Assembly: GCA_947588605.1 (NCBI GenBank)
Contig: CANPYK010000014.1
Location: forward strand, 1-54,886
Length of the DNA: 54,886 nucleotides
Direction of reading: 5' to 3'
Origin: an uncultured Oscillospiraceae bacterium
GTDB lineage: Bacteria; Bacillota; Clostridia; Oscillospirales; Oscillospiraceae
Shown one piece after another: positions 32,465 through 41,216 of this stretch. Made by a program: the position numbers and the translations under genes. The notes under the pieces were generated by a model, which was not told where the DNA came from, searched no databases, and worked only from the letters and a program-made list of their open reading frames with translations. The first letter of the stretch is position 1. Each line of letters starts with the position of its first letter.

Positions 32465-33649
32465 TTATAACCCGCCGCCGCGTTTTTTTCCACTGATTTT
32501 TTCACATATGAGGCCGGAAAGGAGAAAAACGCCCACCGCCGCCGCCGCGAAGAGAACGGAGGCCCGGAGCGTGGCGGAGAAATCCATGGCGGCCAGGGCG
32601 CCGATGCGGTCGGAGAGGAACGCGCCCACGGGCGTCTTCACCGGGACGAAGGGGATCACCACAGCCGCCAGCCCCGCCGACAGGAGCGCGTGGAGGAGCT
32701 TTCCCAGGAGATACGTGCGCACCTTGAGGCCCGTCTCCCCCAAAAAGGAGATGACCTGACAGTGGACGGACAGCCCCGCCCAGCCCAGCATGAAGGCCGC
32801 CAGGGTGGCCCGGGCGGTCATGGTGCCGGCCTCGCCCCGCAGGCTCCAGACGCCGCCGGTGAGCTCCACAAGGCCGGTGAGGAGCTTGGGGGCCAGCGTC
32901 CCGTCCAGCCCGAAAAGCTCCAGAAAGCCCCCCAAAACCAGGGACAGCCAGCCCATGACCCCGGACAGAAGCAGCAGCCGCAGGAGGACCGTGAAGAAGA
33001 TCACAAACCCGCAGATGCCCAGGCATCCGGTGAAGGCGGAGGACACGGAGCTCACAAAGGCGGCGGCCTTGTTCCCGGCGGTGGGAGCGGGAGCGTCAGA
33101 GAGGGCCTTCGACCGGTCGGTCGGGGGTCCGTACCCCCGGAACACCAGGCCCACCAGAAGGGAGGCGGCCATGTGGATGAGGTAGAGCGCCACCCCGAGG
33201 CTGGAGCTTTCAAAGATGCCCGCGCCTACCACGCCCAGGATGAAGGCGGGGCCGGAATTGTTGCAGAAGGCCAGGAGCCGCTCGGCCTCGGCCTTGGAGC
33301 ACCTGCCGGAGGTGTAGAGGTTGATGACCGTCCGCGCCCCCACAGGGTAGCCGCCGATGAGCCCCAGAATGAGCGCCGGGGCGCATGGACCGCCCACGTT
33401 GAAGAGGGGCTCCATCACCGGGGACATGAGCCCGCCCAGCCGGTCGGCCAGCCCCAGGGACACCGTGAGGTTAGAGACGACGAAGAAGGGAAAGAGGGAG
33501 GGGATGAGCACGTTGAAGCACATCTCCACCCCCTCCCGGGCGGAGGCCACCATCTCCTTGGGATAGAGCACCAGCCCCGCCGTGACGGCCAGGAGGCCGA
33601 GGACGGCGAGGGTATCGAAGGCTTTTTGCCGAAGGGCCGAGAATTTCAA
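32465..33649 (-). CDS. ylbJ: Sporulation integral membrane protein YlbJ
   Basis: A 394-residue polytopic membrane protein with gate-like (nucleoside-transporter-type) repeats. Characteristic segments are NVLIPSLFPFFVVSNL, LGLIGGYPVGARTVINLY and LLAFCNNSGPAFILGVVGAGIF. YlbJ is a sigma-E-controlled protein needed for spore cortex formation in Bacillus. The start codon is TTG 33649 with AAAGGGGG upstream. It is transcribed divergently from yqfC, also a sporulation gene, so the 110-base interval 33650-33759 probably holds two opposed sporulation promoters; I could not assign the boxes with confidence. Confidence 0.9.
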   Translation of the reverse strand: MKFSALRQKAFDTLAVLGLLAVTAGLVLYPKEMVASAREGVEMCFNVLIPSLFPFFVVSNLTVSLGLADRLGGLMSPVMEPLFNVGGPCAPALILGLIGGYPVGARTVINLYTSGRCSKAEAERLLAFCNNSGPAFILGVVGAGIFESSSLGVALYLIHMAASLLVGLVFRGYGPPTDRSKALSDAPAPTAGNKAAAFVSSVSSAFTGCLGICGFVIFFTVLLRLLLLSGVMGWLSLVLGGFLELFGLDGTLAPKLLTGLVELTGGVWSLRGEAGTMTARATLAAFMLGWAGLSVHCQVISFLGETGLKVRTYLLGKLLHALLSAGLAAVVIPFVPVKTPVGAFLSDRIGALAAMDFSATLRASVLFAAAAVGVFLLSGLICEKISGKKRGGGL

Positions 33650-33759
33650 GGCGTTTCCCCCTTTCTCACGGAACGGTTAAGTCTATGGACGGCGCAGGGC
33701 TAAAATGACCTGACGCCTCATAAGCTTTGGGAGGAACAAGCCATGAAAGGGGCGGGCGC

Positions 33760-34038
33760 ATGAAAAAGAAGACCGGGAGGGCCGTCGCCAGGCTCACCGA
33801 GCTGATGGATATCCCCGGCGAGCCGGCGCTGGGGGTGGCGCGGGTCACCGTCACCGGCGGGCACAAGGTGCAGATCGAGAACCACCGGGGACTTTTGGAA
33901 TACGAGGCCGACAGGATCACCGTGAACACCATGGACGTGCCCGTGCGCATCCGGGGCCGGGGGCTGGAGATCGCCGCCATGAGCGACCTGGAGCTGGCGG
34001 TGACGGGGAAGGTGGACGGCGTGGAGTTTGTGAGGTAG
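33760..34038 (+). CDS. yqfC: Sporulation protein YqfC
   Basis: A 92-residue protein of the YqfC/YabP family, beginning MKKKTGRAVARLTELMDIPGE and containing the family's VTGGHKVQIENHRGLLEYE core and a VRI-x-GRGLEI strand. Its gene precedes yqfD and phoH, the conserved order in spore formers. The frame opens upstream at a TTG (33727), but ATG 33760 matches the family start. The start of YqfD follows two bases after the stop. Confidence 0.88.
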   Translation: MKKKTGRAVARLTELMDIPGEPALGVARVTVTGGHKVQIENHRGLLEYEADRITVNTMDVPVRIRGRGLEIAAMSDLELAVTGKVDGVEFVR

Positions 34039-34040
34039 CT

Positions 34041-35246
34041 ATGGGAGCGATGATGGATCTTCTCTCGGGGTCCGTGCGGGCGGAGCTTACGTGCCGTTAC
34101 GCCGAACGGGCCGCCAACATCTGCGCCGGGAACCGAGTGGATTTCCGGGACATGAAACGCACCGGCGAACAGACGACGGAGCTCACGGTGAGCATCCCCG
34201 GCTACGTGAAGCTGCGCAGGCTTGCCCGGGAGACGGGGAGCTTTGAGGCGCGGGCCGTCCGCCGGCGGGGCGCGCCCTTTGTCCTCTGGCGTCTGCGGCG
34301 GCGGTACGCGCTTTTGGCGGGGCTCCTCCTCTGCGCCGCGCTTCTGGGGCTGTCCACCCTCTTCGTGTGGCAGATCGAGGTCACCGGCAACGAGACGGTG
34401 CCGACGACGCAGATCCTGGCCGCCCTGAAGGAGGAGGGGGTGGACATCGGGACCTGCGTTTTGAACATCAACAATAAGTGGATCTCCAACGACATCCTTC
34501 TGCGCATCCCGGAGCTCTCCTTCATCACCCTCAATACCTACGGAAGCCGCATCCGGGTGGTGGTGCGGGAGAAGACGCCCAGGCCCGCCCTCGTGGACCC
34601 GGATGTGCCGGCGGCGGTGGAGGCAAGGACGGCGGGGATCATCGTCCGCATGGAGGTGGAGGAGGGTTGGACCGTCCGCACCGTGGGGGAGACGGTGGAC
34701 GCGGGGGACACGCTGGTCTCCCCCTGGACGCCTTTGGGCAACGGCCGCATGAGCCACGCACGCGCGCGTGTCTGGGCCAGGACGTGGCACGAGCTGAGCC
34801 TTCAAATGCCCTTGGAGACGGTGCGAAAGACGTACACCGGGGAGGAAAAGACCAGGACAGCCATCATTCTCGGCGGAAAACGGATAAATTTTTATATTTC
34901 CGGTGGAAATCCGCAGGCCAACTGTGATAAAATAGTCTCGTATACGCCCGTGACCCTCCCCGGCGGCGCCGTCCTGCCGCTCACCGTCATCCGGGAGCGC
35001 TTTGAGACGTACGAGACGGCGGCCGACACGCTCTCGGAGGCCGAGGCGGAGGCCATTTTGCGCGCCCGCCTGCTGGCCGTGCTGGAGGAGCGCATCGGCG
35101 AGGGGAGCGTTACCACCGCCGAGTTCACGTCCAGCCTCAACGGGGGCGTCCTCACCGTCACCTTAAACGCCGAGTGCGTGGAGGAGATCGCCTCGGAACG
35201 TCTCCTCACCGACGAGGAGGCGGAAAGCTACAAAACCGCGTCATAG
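34041..35246 (+). CDS. yqfD: Sporulation protein YqfD
   Basis: A 401-residue membrane protein. A cytoplasmic N-terminal domain (about 1-88), one TM helix (YALLAGLLLCAALLGLSTLFVW, about 89-110), then a POTRA-like domain (IEVTGNETVPTTQILAALKEEGV) and a further extracytoplasmic beta domain. This is the YqfD (stage IV sporulation) architecture, and YqfD is co-transcribed with yqfC in Bacillus. GAGGTAGCT precedes ATG 34041. Mother-cell membrane location during sporulation is known for the family. Confidence 0.9.
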   Translation: MGAMMDLLSGSVRAELTCRYAERAANICAGNRVDFRDMKRTGEQTTELTVSIPGYVKLRRLARETGSFEARAVRRRGAPFVLWRLRRRYALLAGLLLCAALLGLSTLFVWQIEVTGNETVPTTQILAALKEEGVDIGTCVLNINNKWISNDILLRIPELSFITLNTYGSRIRVVVREKTPRPALVDPDVPAAVEARTAGIIVRMEVEEGWTVRTVGETVDAGDTLVSPWTPLGNGRMSHARARVWARTWHELSLQMPLETVRKTYTGEEKTRTAIILGGKRINFYISGGNPQANCDKIVSYTPVTLPGGAVLPLTVIRERFETYETAADTLSEAEAEAILRARLLAVLEERIGEGSVTTAEFTSSLNGGVLTVTLNAECVEEIASERLLTDEEAESYKTAS

Positions 35247-35264
35247 AGAGAAGGGTTCCTACCA

Positions 35265-36260
35265 ATGACAGAACAGACCATGAGCATCGACCGCATGGAG
35301 AACGTCATCAACGTCTTCGGCTCCTTCGACGAAAACCTCCGCCTCATCGAGGCGGACCTGGGCGTGCGCGTCACGGACCGGGAGTCGGAGCTGAAGATCT
35401 CCGGCGAGGCGGAGGCCGTGATGTACGCCCAGAGGGCCATCGAGGGCCTGATGAAGCTGGCGGCCAAGGGCGAGACCATCGGCGAGCAGAACGTGCGCTA
35501 TATTCTCGGCCTTGTGAAGGCGGGGCAGGAGGACAAGATCGGGGAGCTTAGTAGGGATGTCATCTGCGTCACCGCCAAGGGCAAGCCCATCAAGGCCAAG
35601 ACCCTGGGCCAGAAGAAGTACGTGGACGCCATCATGAAAAACACCGTGACCCTGGGCATCGGCCCCGCCGGCACGGGGAAGACGTACCTGGCGGTAGCCG
35701 CCGCCGTGGCGGCCTTCCGGGCCAAGACGGTGAACCGCATCATTCTCACCCGCCCCGCCGTGGAGGCGGGGGAGCGTCTGGGCTTCCTGCCGGGGGACCT
35801 CCAATCCAAGGTGGACCCGTACCTGCGGCCCCTCTACGACGCCCTCTTCGACATGCTGGGGGCGGAGACATACCAGAAATATTTAGAGCGCGGCGACATC
35901 GAGGTCGCCCCCCTGGCGTACATGCGCGGCCGGACGCTGGACGACAGCTTCATCATCCTGGACGAGGCGCAAAATACTTCCCGGGAGCAGATGAAGATGT
36001 TCCTGACGCGCCTCGGCTTCGGGTCGAAGATCGTCATCACCGGCGACGAGACGCAGATCGACCTGCCCGCGGACAAGGTCTCCGGCCTCCGGGAGGCCGT
36101 CCGGGTCCTCGACGGCGTGGAGGACATCGCCATCATGCGCCTCACCCCCGCCGACGTCGTCCGCCACGTCTTAGTCCAGCGCATCGTAGAAGCCTACGAC
36201 CGCTACGAGCGCTCCCGCCAGACCGGCAGCGGCGGCAATAAGCCTCCCAGAAAAAGGTGA
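35265..36260 (+). CDS. phoH: PhoH-like ATPase
   Basis: A 331-residue P-loop ATPase with an N-terminal KH-like domain (about 10-80) and the PhoH core. Walker A is GPAGTGKTYLA near residue 131, with RPAVEAGERLGFLPGDLQSKVDPY and the Walker B strand SFIILDEAQNTS near residue 228. VITGDETQIDLP is a sensor motif. The family is linked to RNA metabolism and usually neighbours ybeY. Here ybeY lies 3.3 kb downstream because a hicAB-rhuM block and an M32 peptidase gene intervene. The tail after residue 315 is Gly/Arg/Lys-rich. Confidence 0.92.
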   Translation: MTEQTMSIDRMENVINVFGSFDENLRLIEADLGVRVTDRESELKISGEAEAVMYAQRAIEGLMKLAAKGETIGEQNVRYILGLVKAGQEDKIGELSRDVICVTAKGKPIKAKTLGQKKYVDAIMKNTVTLGIGPAGTGKTYLAVAAAVAAFRAKTVNRIILTRPAVEAGERLGFLPGDLQSKVDPYLRPLYDALFDMLGAETYQKYLERGDIEVAPLAYMRGRTLDDSFIILDEAQNTSREQMKMFLTRLGFGSKIVITGDETQIDLPADKVSGLREAVRVLDGVEDIAIMRLTPADVVRHVLVQRIVEAYDRYERSRQTGSGGNKPPRKR

Positions 36261-36330
36261 ACCCCACGCCAGCCGACCGCGATTTTGCGGTTGACAAGTG
36301 GCTCTTGCAGCCAGGATAACAAATATAAAA

Positions 36331-36375
36331 ATATTCGTCATGCGCATTGACAAATATAATAATATGCGTTACTAT
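36331..36375 (+). promoter_or_regulatory. hicAB promoter with overlapping inverted repeat
   Basis: TTGACA (36347-36352), 17 bases, TACTAT (36370-36375). A near-perfect 27-bp inverted repeat at 36331-36357 (core ATGCGCAT, arms ATATTCGTC / TGACAAATAT) covers the -35 box. This is the expected position for autorepression by the HicB antitoxin's DNA-binding domain. Confidence 0.72.
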
Positions 36376-36398
36376 AGGATCGCCGGGAGGGAACGCTA

Positions 36399-36596
36399 AT
36401 GAAGAGCTGCTCATCAAGAGAGGTCATTCAGGTGCTGGAGGCCGATGGGCGGTATTTGGTAACGGTGACCGGCAGTCACTACCAATTCAAACACCCTACA
36501 AAAAAGGGCCGGACCACGGTGAAGCATCCGGACAAGGATATCCCAAGGCCAACGCTTGACAGCATTGAACGGCAATCGGGACTTAAATTCCGGTGA
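36399..36596 (+). CDS. hicA: HicA-type mRNA interferase toxin
   Basis: A 65-residue toxin with the double-stranded-RNA-binding-like HicA fold: SSREVIQVLEADGRYLVTV, then GSHYQFKHP with the catalytic His, and a TVKHPDKDIPRPTLDSIERQSGL tail. HicA cleaves mRNA when free of HicB. GGGAGGG precedes the ATG. It sits in a base-composition trough (AT-rich 36320-36380) between phoH and ybeY, which suggests acquisition of the hicAB block. Confidence 0.88.
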   Translation: MKSCSSREVIQVLEADGRYLVTVTGSHYQFKHPTKKGRTTVKHPDKDIPRPTLDSIERQSGLKFR

Positions 36597-36636
36597 GCCC
36601 CGGCCTATCCCGGAATCTTTTTTGGAGGTCAAAGCT

Positions 36637-37041
36637 ATGAAACCTGTCGAAAGATATTTCTACCCCGCCGTGTTTACCTATACCCCCGGCCAGGAGATCG
36701 CCGTGGTGTTCCCGGATCTGGATGCGGCCACCAGCGGCACGGATGACCAGGACGCGCTCATGTCCGCGCGGGAGCTGCTGGGCGTTGTGATGAATGGCCT
36801 GGAGGAAGATAAGGAGCCGATCCCCGCTCCCACTCCCTTGACCCAGGTCCCCGTGCGGGAAAATCAGAGGGCCGTGCTGGTGGATGTCTTTATGCCCTCG
36901 GTCCGTATGGCCCAGGCCAACCGTTCCGTCAACCGCACCGTCACCCTCCCCGCTTGGCTCAACGCCGCCGCTTTGGAGTGTAACGTGAATTTTTCTCAGG
37001 TCCTCCAGGATGCCCTGAAAGCTCAGCTCCACAAGGTGTGA
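36637..37041 (+). CDS. hicB: HicB-type antitoxin
   Basis: A 134-residue antitoxin. The N-terminal HicB-like fold (YFYPAVFTYTPGQEIAVVFPDLDAATSGTDDQDALMSARELL) binds HicA. The C-terminal ribbon-helix-helix-type segment (NRTVTLPAWLNAAALECNVNFSQVLQDAL) should bind DNA. The frame opens at 36556 inside hicA, but ATG 36637 has a good ribosome site (TTTGGAGG). The likely operator is the inverted repeat over the hicAB promoter. Confidence 0.88.
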   Translation: MKPVERYFYPAVFTYTPGQEIAVVFPDLDAATSGTDDQDALMSARELLGVVMNGLEEDKEPIPAPTPLTQVPVRENQRAVLVDVFMPSVRMAQANRSVNRTVTLPAWLNAAALECNVNFSQVLQDALKAQLHKV

Positions 37042-37075
37042 AGAGGAGTCAGTACCAGGGAAAGGGGGTCATGAG

Positions 37076-38079
37076 ATGCCTGACAAACAGGGAGAGATCG
37101 TGATTTATCAGACGGAGGACGGGAAGACCGGCATTGAGGTAAAAATGTACGATGAAACCGTTTGGCTCAGTCAACAACAGATGGCCGATCTGTATCAGAC
37201 TTCAAGAAGCAATATAGCTGAACATATCAGGCACATATACGAGGAGGGTGAGCTTGACGAGAGTTCAACCTGTCGGAATTTCCGACAGGTTCGTACCGAA
37301 GGATCGCGTCAGGTTTCACGCGAGATCCCTTATTACAACCTTGACATGATCATATCCCTCGGCTATCGCGTTAAATCTCTCATCGCCACTCAGTTTCGCC
37401 GCTGGGCTACAGAGCGGTTGAAGGAATACATGATCAAGGGCTTTGCCTTGGATGACGAACGGCTGAAGGGCAACGCCGGCGGGATGTACTGGAAGGAGCT
37501 TCTTGACAGGATCAGGGATATCCGCTCCTCCGAGAAGGTCTTATACCGGCAGTTCCTGGACCTCTACGCCACAGTGTGGATTACGGCCCCAAAAGCCCGG
37601 AGTCCGTCCGGTTTTTCCAAATCGTCCAGAACAAGCTCCACTATGCCGCCAACGGCCATACGGCTGCCGAGGTGATTTACGAGCGCGCCGACGCCGGGAA
37701 ACCTTTCATGGGCCTCAGATCCTTTTCCGGGGACATGCCCACGAGGAAGGATATCGGCGTTGCCAAGAATTACCTGGATGCCGACGAACTGAAGATCCTG
37801 AACAATCTTGTATCCGGGTACTTCGATTTTGCCGAGGTGCAGGCCATACGCCACAACCCCATGTACATGCGAGACTATATCGAAAGCCTTGACCGGATCC
37901 TCTCTACGACCGGAGAGAAGCTTCTGGACGGCGCCGGATCGGTCAGCCACCGGCAGGCGTTGGAAAAGGCTCGGCAGGAATACAGAAAGTATCAGGCGGA
38001 GACACTGTCACCGGTGGAACGCGCCTATATGGATACCATCAGGGAGCTTGAGAAGGACGCGAAGAAAAACGATCGGTGA
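37076..38079 (+). pseudogene. rhuM: RhuM family protein, frameshifted
   Basis: Two overlapping frames together give a full RhuM (virulence RhuM) protein. The 5' part (37076 to about 37573) runs from GEIVIYQTEDGKTGIEVKMYDETVWLSQQQMADLY to QFLDLYAT. The 3' part (37576-38079, one frame over) continues DYGPKSPESVRFFQIVQNKLHYAANGHTAAEVIYERADA and ends normally. One base appears missing just after 37573, at the expected ATS-x-DYGPKS junction. Without it, translation runs on in the wrong frame to 37675. It may be a real inactivation or a sequencing error. RhuM proteins are of uncertain function and often sit on islands beside toxin-antitoxin or restriction genes, as here beside hicAB. Confidence 0.85.
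37267..37291. repeat. Perfect inverted repeat inside rhuM
   Basis: Arms of 11 bases (AACCTGTCGGA / TCCGACAGGTT) around ATT. It encodes the STCRNFRQV segment, which is conserved in many RhuM proteins, so the palindrome could be a DNA or RNA signal as well as coding. Confidence 0.6.
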
Positions 38080-38117
38080 TTTCCCTGACGGAAAGAGCAT
38101 GAAAGGAGTTTGCACGA

Positions 38118-39614
38118 ATGACCGCAAAAGAGACCATTGAGAAATTAAACGACCTGGAGCTCAAGGAGTTTGCTTACGGGCACGCCATGGGGATCCTCTC
38201 CTATGATGACGAGACGGTGGCGCCGAAAGGGTCCCGGATCCCACGGGGGAAGACGATGGGGGTGCTCAGCGAGCTTAGCTACAAGCTCTCCACCGGGGAC
38301 GAGGCCAGGGCGGTGCTGGACGGACTCATGGAGCACTACGACGAGCTCTCGAAGGAGAACAAGCGCCGGGCGGACCTGAGGGAGAAGAGAATGCGGGAGT
38401 TGCGGGCAATTCCCGTGGAGGAGTACGTGGCCTACTCGGAGCTTTTGAACGACGCCTCCAACGTCTGGCGGGAGGCGAAAAACGCCTCTGATTACAAGCT
38501 CTTCGAGCCGTATCTGGGGAAAATTATCGAGACGCAAAAGCGCTTTGCCGGCCTTGTGCGGCCCGACATGGACCCCTACGACTACTGCCTGGACCAGTAC
38601 GAGGAGGGGCTGACACGCGAGAAGTGCGAATCGTTCTTCGGCGCCCTGCGGGAGCACATCGTGCCGCTCCTGGAAAAAATCAAGGCCGCCGGGCCCATCG
38701 ACACGTCCTTCCTGTCCACGCCCTTCCCGGTGCAGGCCCAGCGGGAGCTGACGGCAAGGCTTATGGAGATCCAGGGCCTGCCCCGGGACAACTGCATCAT
38801 CGGCGAGGTGGAGCACCCCTTCACCACCGGCTTTTCCAAGCACGACGTGCGCATCACCACCCACTATTTTGAGGATAACTTCCTCTCCTCCATGTACTCC
38901 GTCATCCACGAGGGGGGACACGCGCTTTACGATCTCCATTCCGACGACCGCTTCTGCTTCACCTGCCTGGAGGGCGGCGTCTCCATGGGTGTCCACGAGA
39001 GCCAGTCCCGGTTTTACGAGAACATCATCGGCCGCAGCCGGGAGTTCGTGGGGCTTGTCTATCCCGAGCTCATCCGTCTCTGCCCGAAGCTGGCCGCCCA
39101 CAGCGTGGAGGCGCTTTGGAGGGCCGCCAACGCGGCGTGCCCCAGCCTCATCCGCACCGAGTCCGACGAGCTGACGTACCCCCTGCACATCATGGTCCGG
39201 TTTGAAATGGAGAAGGCCATGATCGGCGGCGACGTCAGGACCTCGGAGCTTCCCGAGATGTGGAACGCCCTCTATAAGGAGTACCTGGGCATCGACGTGC
39301 CCGACGACAAAAACGGCATCTTGCAGGACTCCCACTGGGCCGGCGGCGGCATCGGCTACTTCCCGTCCTACGCCCTGGGCAGCGCCTACGGAGCTCAGCT
39401 TCTGGCAAGGATGCGGGAGGACTTCGACGTCGCGAAGGCCGTCCGGCAAAACGAGCTTATCAAGGTCAACGACTGGCTGGAGGACAGGATCTGGAAATAC
39501 GGCTCCCTCTATAAGCCGGCGGAGCTCATGGAAAGGGCCTTCGGCGGGCCCTTCGACCCCACCTATTACACCGACTACCTGGAGCGCAAGTTCACGGAGG
39601 TGTACGGCCTGTGA
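38118..39614 (+). CDS. Metallocarboxypeptidase, M32 (carboxypeptidase Taq) family
   Basis: A 498-residue, mostly helical zinc carboxypeptidase that removes C-terminal residues from peptides in the cytoplasm. The HExxH zinc site is HEGGH at 264-268, followed by the M32 motif segment GVSMGVHESQSRFYENIIGRS, where the Glu is the third zinc ligand. SDELTYPLHIMVRFEMEKAMI and HWAGGGIGYFPSYALG are further family motifs. The length is normal. AAAGGAG precedes ATG 38118. The stop codon overlaps the ybeY GTG start, so it is co-transcribed with ybeY. Confidence 0.93.
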   Translation: MTAKETIEKLNDLELKEFAYGHAMGILSYDDETVAPKGSRIPRGKTMGVLSELSYKLSTGDEARAVLDGLMEHYDELSKENKRRADLREKRMRELRAIPVEEYVAYSELLNDASNVWREAKNASDYKLFEPYLGKIIETQKRFAGLVRPDMDPYDYCLDQYEEGLTREKCESFFGALREHIVPLLEKIKAAGPIDTSFLSTPFPVQAQRELTARLMEIQGLPRDNCIIGEVEHPFTTGFSKHDVRITTHYFEDNFLSSMYSVIHEGGHALYDLHSDDRFCFTCLEGGVSMGVHESQSRFYENIIGRSREFVGLVYPELIRLCPKLAAHSVEALWRAANAACPSLIRTESDELTYPLHIMVRFEMEKAMIGGDVRTSELPEMWNALYKEYLGIDVPDDKNGILQDSHWAGGGIGYFPSYALGSAYGAQLLARMREDFDVAKAVRQNELIKVNDWLEDRIWKYGSLYKPAELMERAFGGPFDPTYYTDYLERKFTEVYGL

Positions 39615-40099
39615 CTACGGTGACCATCGCGCGGGACAAGCCCCGTCTCGGCCGCCCGGAGACGGCGGCGCTCATCAAAAAGGCCGTCGCCGCCGCCCTG
39701 AAGGCCGAGGGCATCGGGACGCCCTGCCATGTGGATGTGCTTTTGACGGACGACGAGGGCATCCACGCCATCAACCTTGAGCACCGGGGCGTGGACGCGC
39801 CCACGGACGTGCTCAGCTTCCCCTTGAACGAGCTGACGCCGGGGGACTTCGACCCGGAGACGTGCGAGCGGGATCTTGATACCGGGGAGATCCTTTTGGG
39901 GGACATGGTCATCGACATCCCCCGGTGCGAACGGCAGGGGGAGGAGTACGGCCACGGCTACCGGCGCGAGGTCAGCTACCTGGCCGTCCACTCGACGCTG
40001 CACCTTTTGGGCTACGACCACCTGGACGAGGGCCCGGAAAAGGCCAGAATGCGCTCCCGCGAGGACGCCATTATGGAAAGCCTGCAAATCACAAGATAA
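39611..40099 (+). CDS. ybeY: Endoribonuclease YbeY
   Basis: A 162-residue metal-dependent endoribonuclease for 16S rRNA 3'-end maturation and ribosome quality control. The zinc motif HSTLHLLGYDH (about residues 124-134) is intact and LNLEHRGVDAPTDVLSFP-like sequence (here INLEHRGVDAPTDVLSFP) is present. The start is GTG, overlapping the upstream stop by four bases. It is followed by era, as in many Firmicutes; yqfF and dgkA, often present here, are missing. Confidence 0.93.
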   Translation: MTTVTIARDKPRLGRPETAALIKKAVAAALKAEGIGTPCHVDVLLTDDEGIHAINLEHRGVDAPTDVLSFPLNELTPGDFDPETCERDLDTGEILLGDMVIDIPRCERQGEEYGHGYRREVSYLAVHSTLHLLGYDHLDEGPEKARMRSREDAIMESLQITR

Positions 40100-40130
40100 A
40101 AGTTCAACAAAAGAAAGTTGAGGATCACCT

Positions 40131-41021
40131 ATGATCAAACGTACAGCCTTAGTGACCGTCGTGGGCCGGCCCAATGTGGGGAAGTCCACGCTCGTCAACG
40201 CCATGGTGGGGGAGAAGGTATCCATCGTGACGCCCAAGCCCCAGACCACCCGCAACCGCATCTTCGGCGTGGCCGAGCGGGGGGAGACGCAGCTTGTCTT
40301 CGCCGACACCCCCGGCTTCCACCGGGCCCGGACCAAGCTGGGGGACTACATGGTCCATGTGGTGGAGGAGTCCGTGGAGGACGACGTGGACGCCATTTGC
40401 CTCGTGGTGGAGCCCAAGGCCAACATCGGCCGGCAGGAGGAGGGGCTGATCGCGCGCATCAAAGCCCAGAAGGCCCCGGCGGTGCTGGTCATCAACAAAA
40501 TAGACACCGTGGAAAAGCCGGAGCTCCTGCCCGTCATCGCCCTCTACGCCAAGGCCCACGACTGGGCCGCCGTGGTGCCCATCAGCGCCCGGCGCGATCA
40601 GGGCCTGGACATCCTCTTTGATGAGCTTGAAAAATTTGCCAAGGAGGACCAGCAGCTCTTCCCGGAGGACATGATCACCGACCAGACCACCCGCCAGATG
40701 TGCGCGGAGATCATCCGGGAGAAGCTTCTCCTGAACCTCCAGTCCGAGGTGCCGCACGGTACGGCGGTGGAGATCACCACGTTTACGGAGCGGGACGACG
40801 GCGTCACCGAGATCACCGCCACCATCTACTGTGAGCGGGAGAGCCACAAGGGCATCATCATCGGCAAAAACGGCGAGATGCTCAAAGTTGTGGGCGAGGC
40901 GGCGCGGCGGGACATGGAAAAGCTCCTGGAGCAAAAGGTCTACATGAACACCTGGGTGAAGGTGAAGGAGAACTGGCGGGACTCCGGCGCGAACCTCAAG
41001 ACCTTCGGGTATACAGAATAA
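40131..41021 (+). CDS. era: GTPase Era
   Basis: A 296-residue ribosome-assembly GTPase. G1 is GRPNVGKST at about 12-20, G2 lies in the TTRNRIFG segment, G3 is DTPGFH near 63, and G4 is NKID near 124. The C-terminal KH domain contains SHKGIIIGKNGEMLK, which binds the 3' end of 16S rRNA. The length is normal. A weak ribosome site (TTGAGGATCACC) precedes ATG 40131. Confidence 0.95.
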   Translation: MIKRTALVTVVGRPNVGKSTLVNAMVGEKVSIVTPKPQTTRNRIFGVAERGETQLVFADTPGFHRARTKLGDYMVHVVEESVEDDVDAICLVVEPKANIGRQEEGLIARIKAQKAPAVLVINKIDTVEKPELLPVIALYAKAHDWAAVVPISARRDQGLDILFDELEKFAKEDQQLFPEDMITDQTTRQMCAEIIREKLLLNLQSEVPHGTAVEITTFTERDDGVTEITATIYCERESHKGIIIGKNGEMLKVVGEAARRDMEKLLEQKVYMNTWVKVKENWRDSGANLKTFGYTE

Positions 41022-41089
41022 TTTCCCTCTCATAATCCCCGCCCTGTTGCGGAAACTAATCCTGCGACGGGAAAATGAGAGGAAAGAGC

Positions 41090-41197
41090 ATGGATATTGA
41101 CGGACTGTGGCGGCTCTTTTGGGCCACGGGGGATATACGGTTATTCCTGGTGGCAACAGAGCTTGAAAAAGAGAGAGAGGAAGAACGGACGGCGTAA
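41090..41197 (+). CDS. yqzL: YqzL-like small protein between era and recO
   Basis: A 35-residue protein, MDIDGLWRLFWATGDIRLFL then VATELEKEREEERTA. It has the YqzL pattern: an aromatic W-x3-F-x-x-TG-x-I/V core followed by Y/FL and a KELE-like tail, and the same position between era and recO as in Bacillus. GAGAGG lies before the ATG. It ends 19 bases before recO. The function of YqzL is unknown. Confidence 0.75.
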   Translation: MDIDGLWRLFWATGDIRLFLVATELEKEREEERTA

Positions 41198-41216
41198 GCG
41201 CCGTCCGGGGCCTGAG

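Noticed and set aside
40131-41021. Competing frames in era such as 40149-41156 on the minus strand
   Set aside because: Era's G motifs and KH domain are complete on the plus strand.
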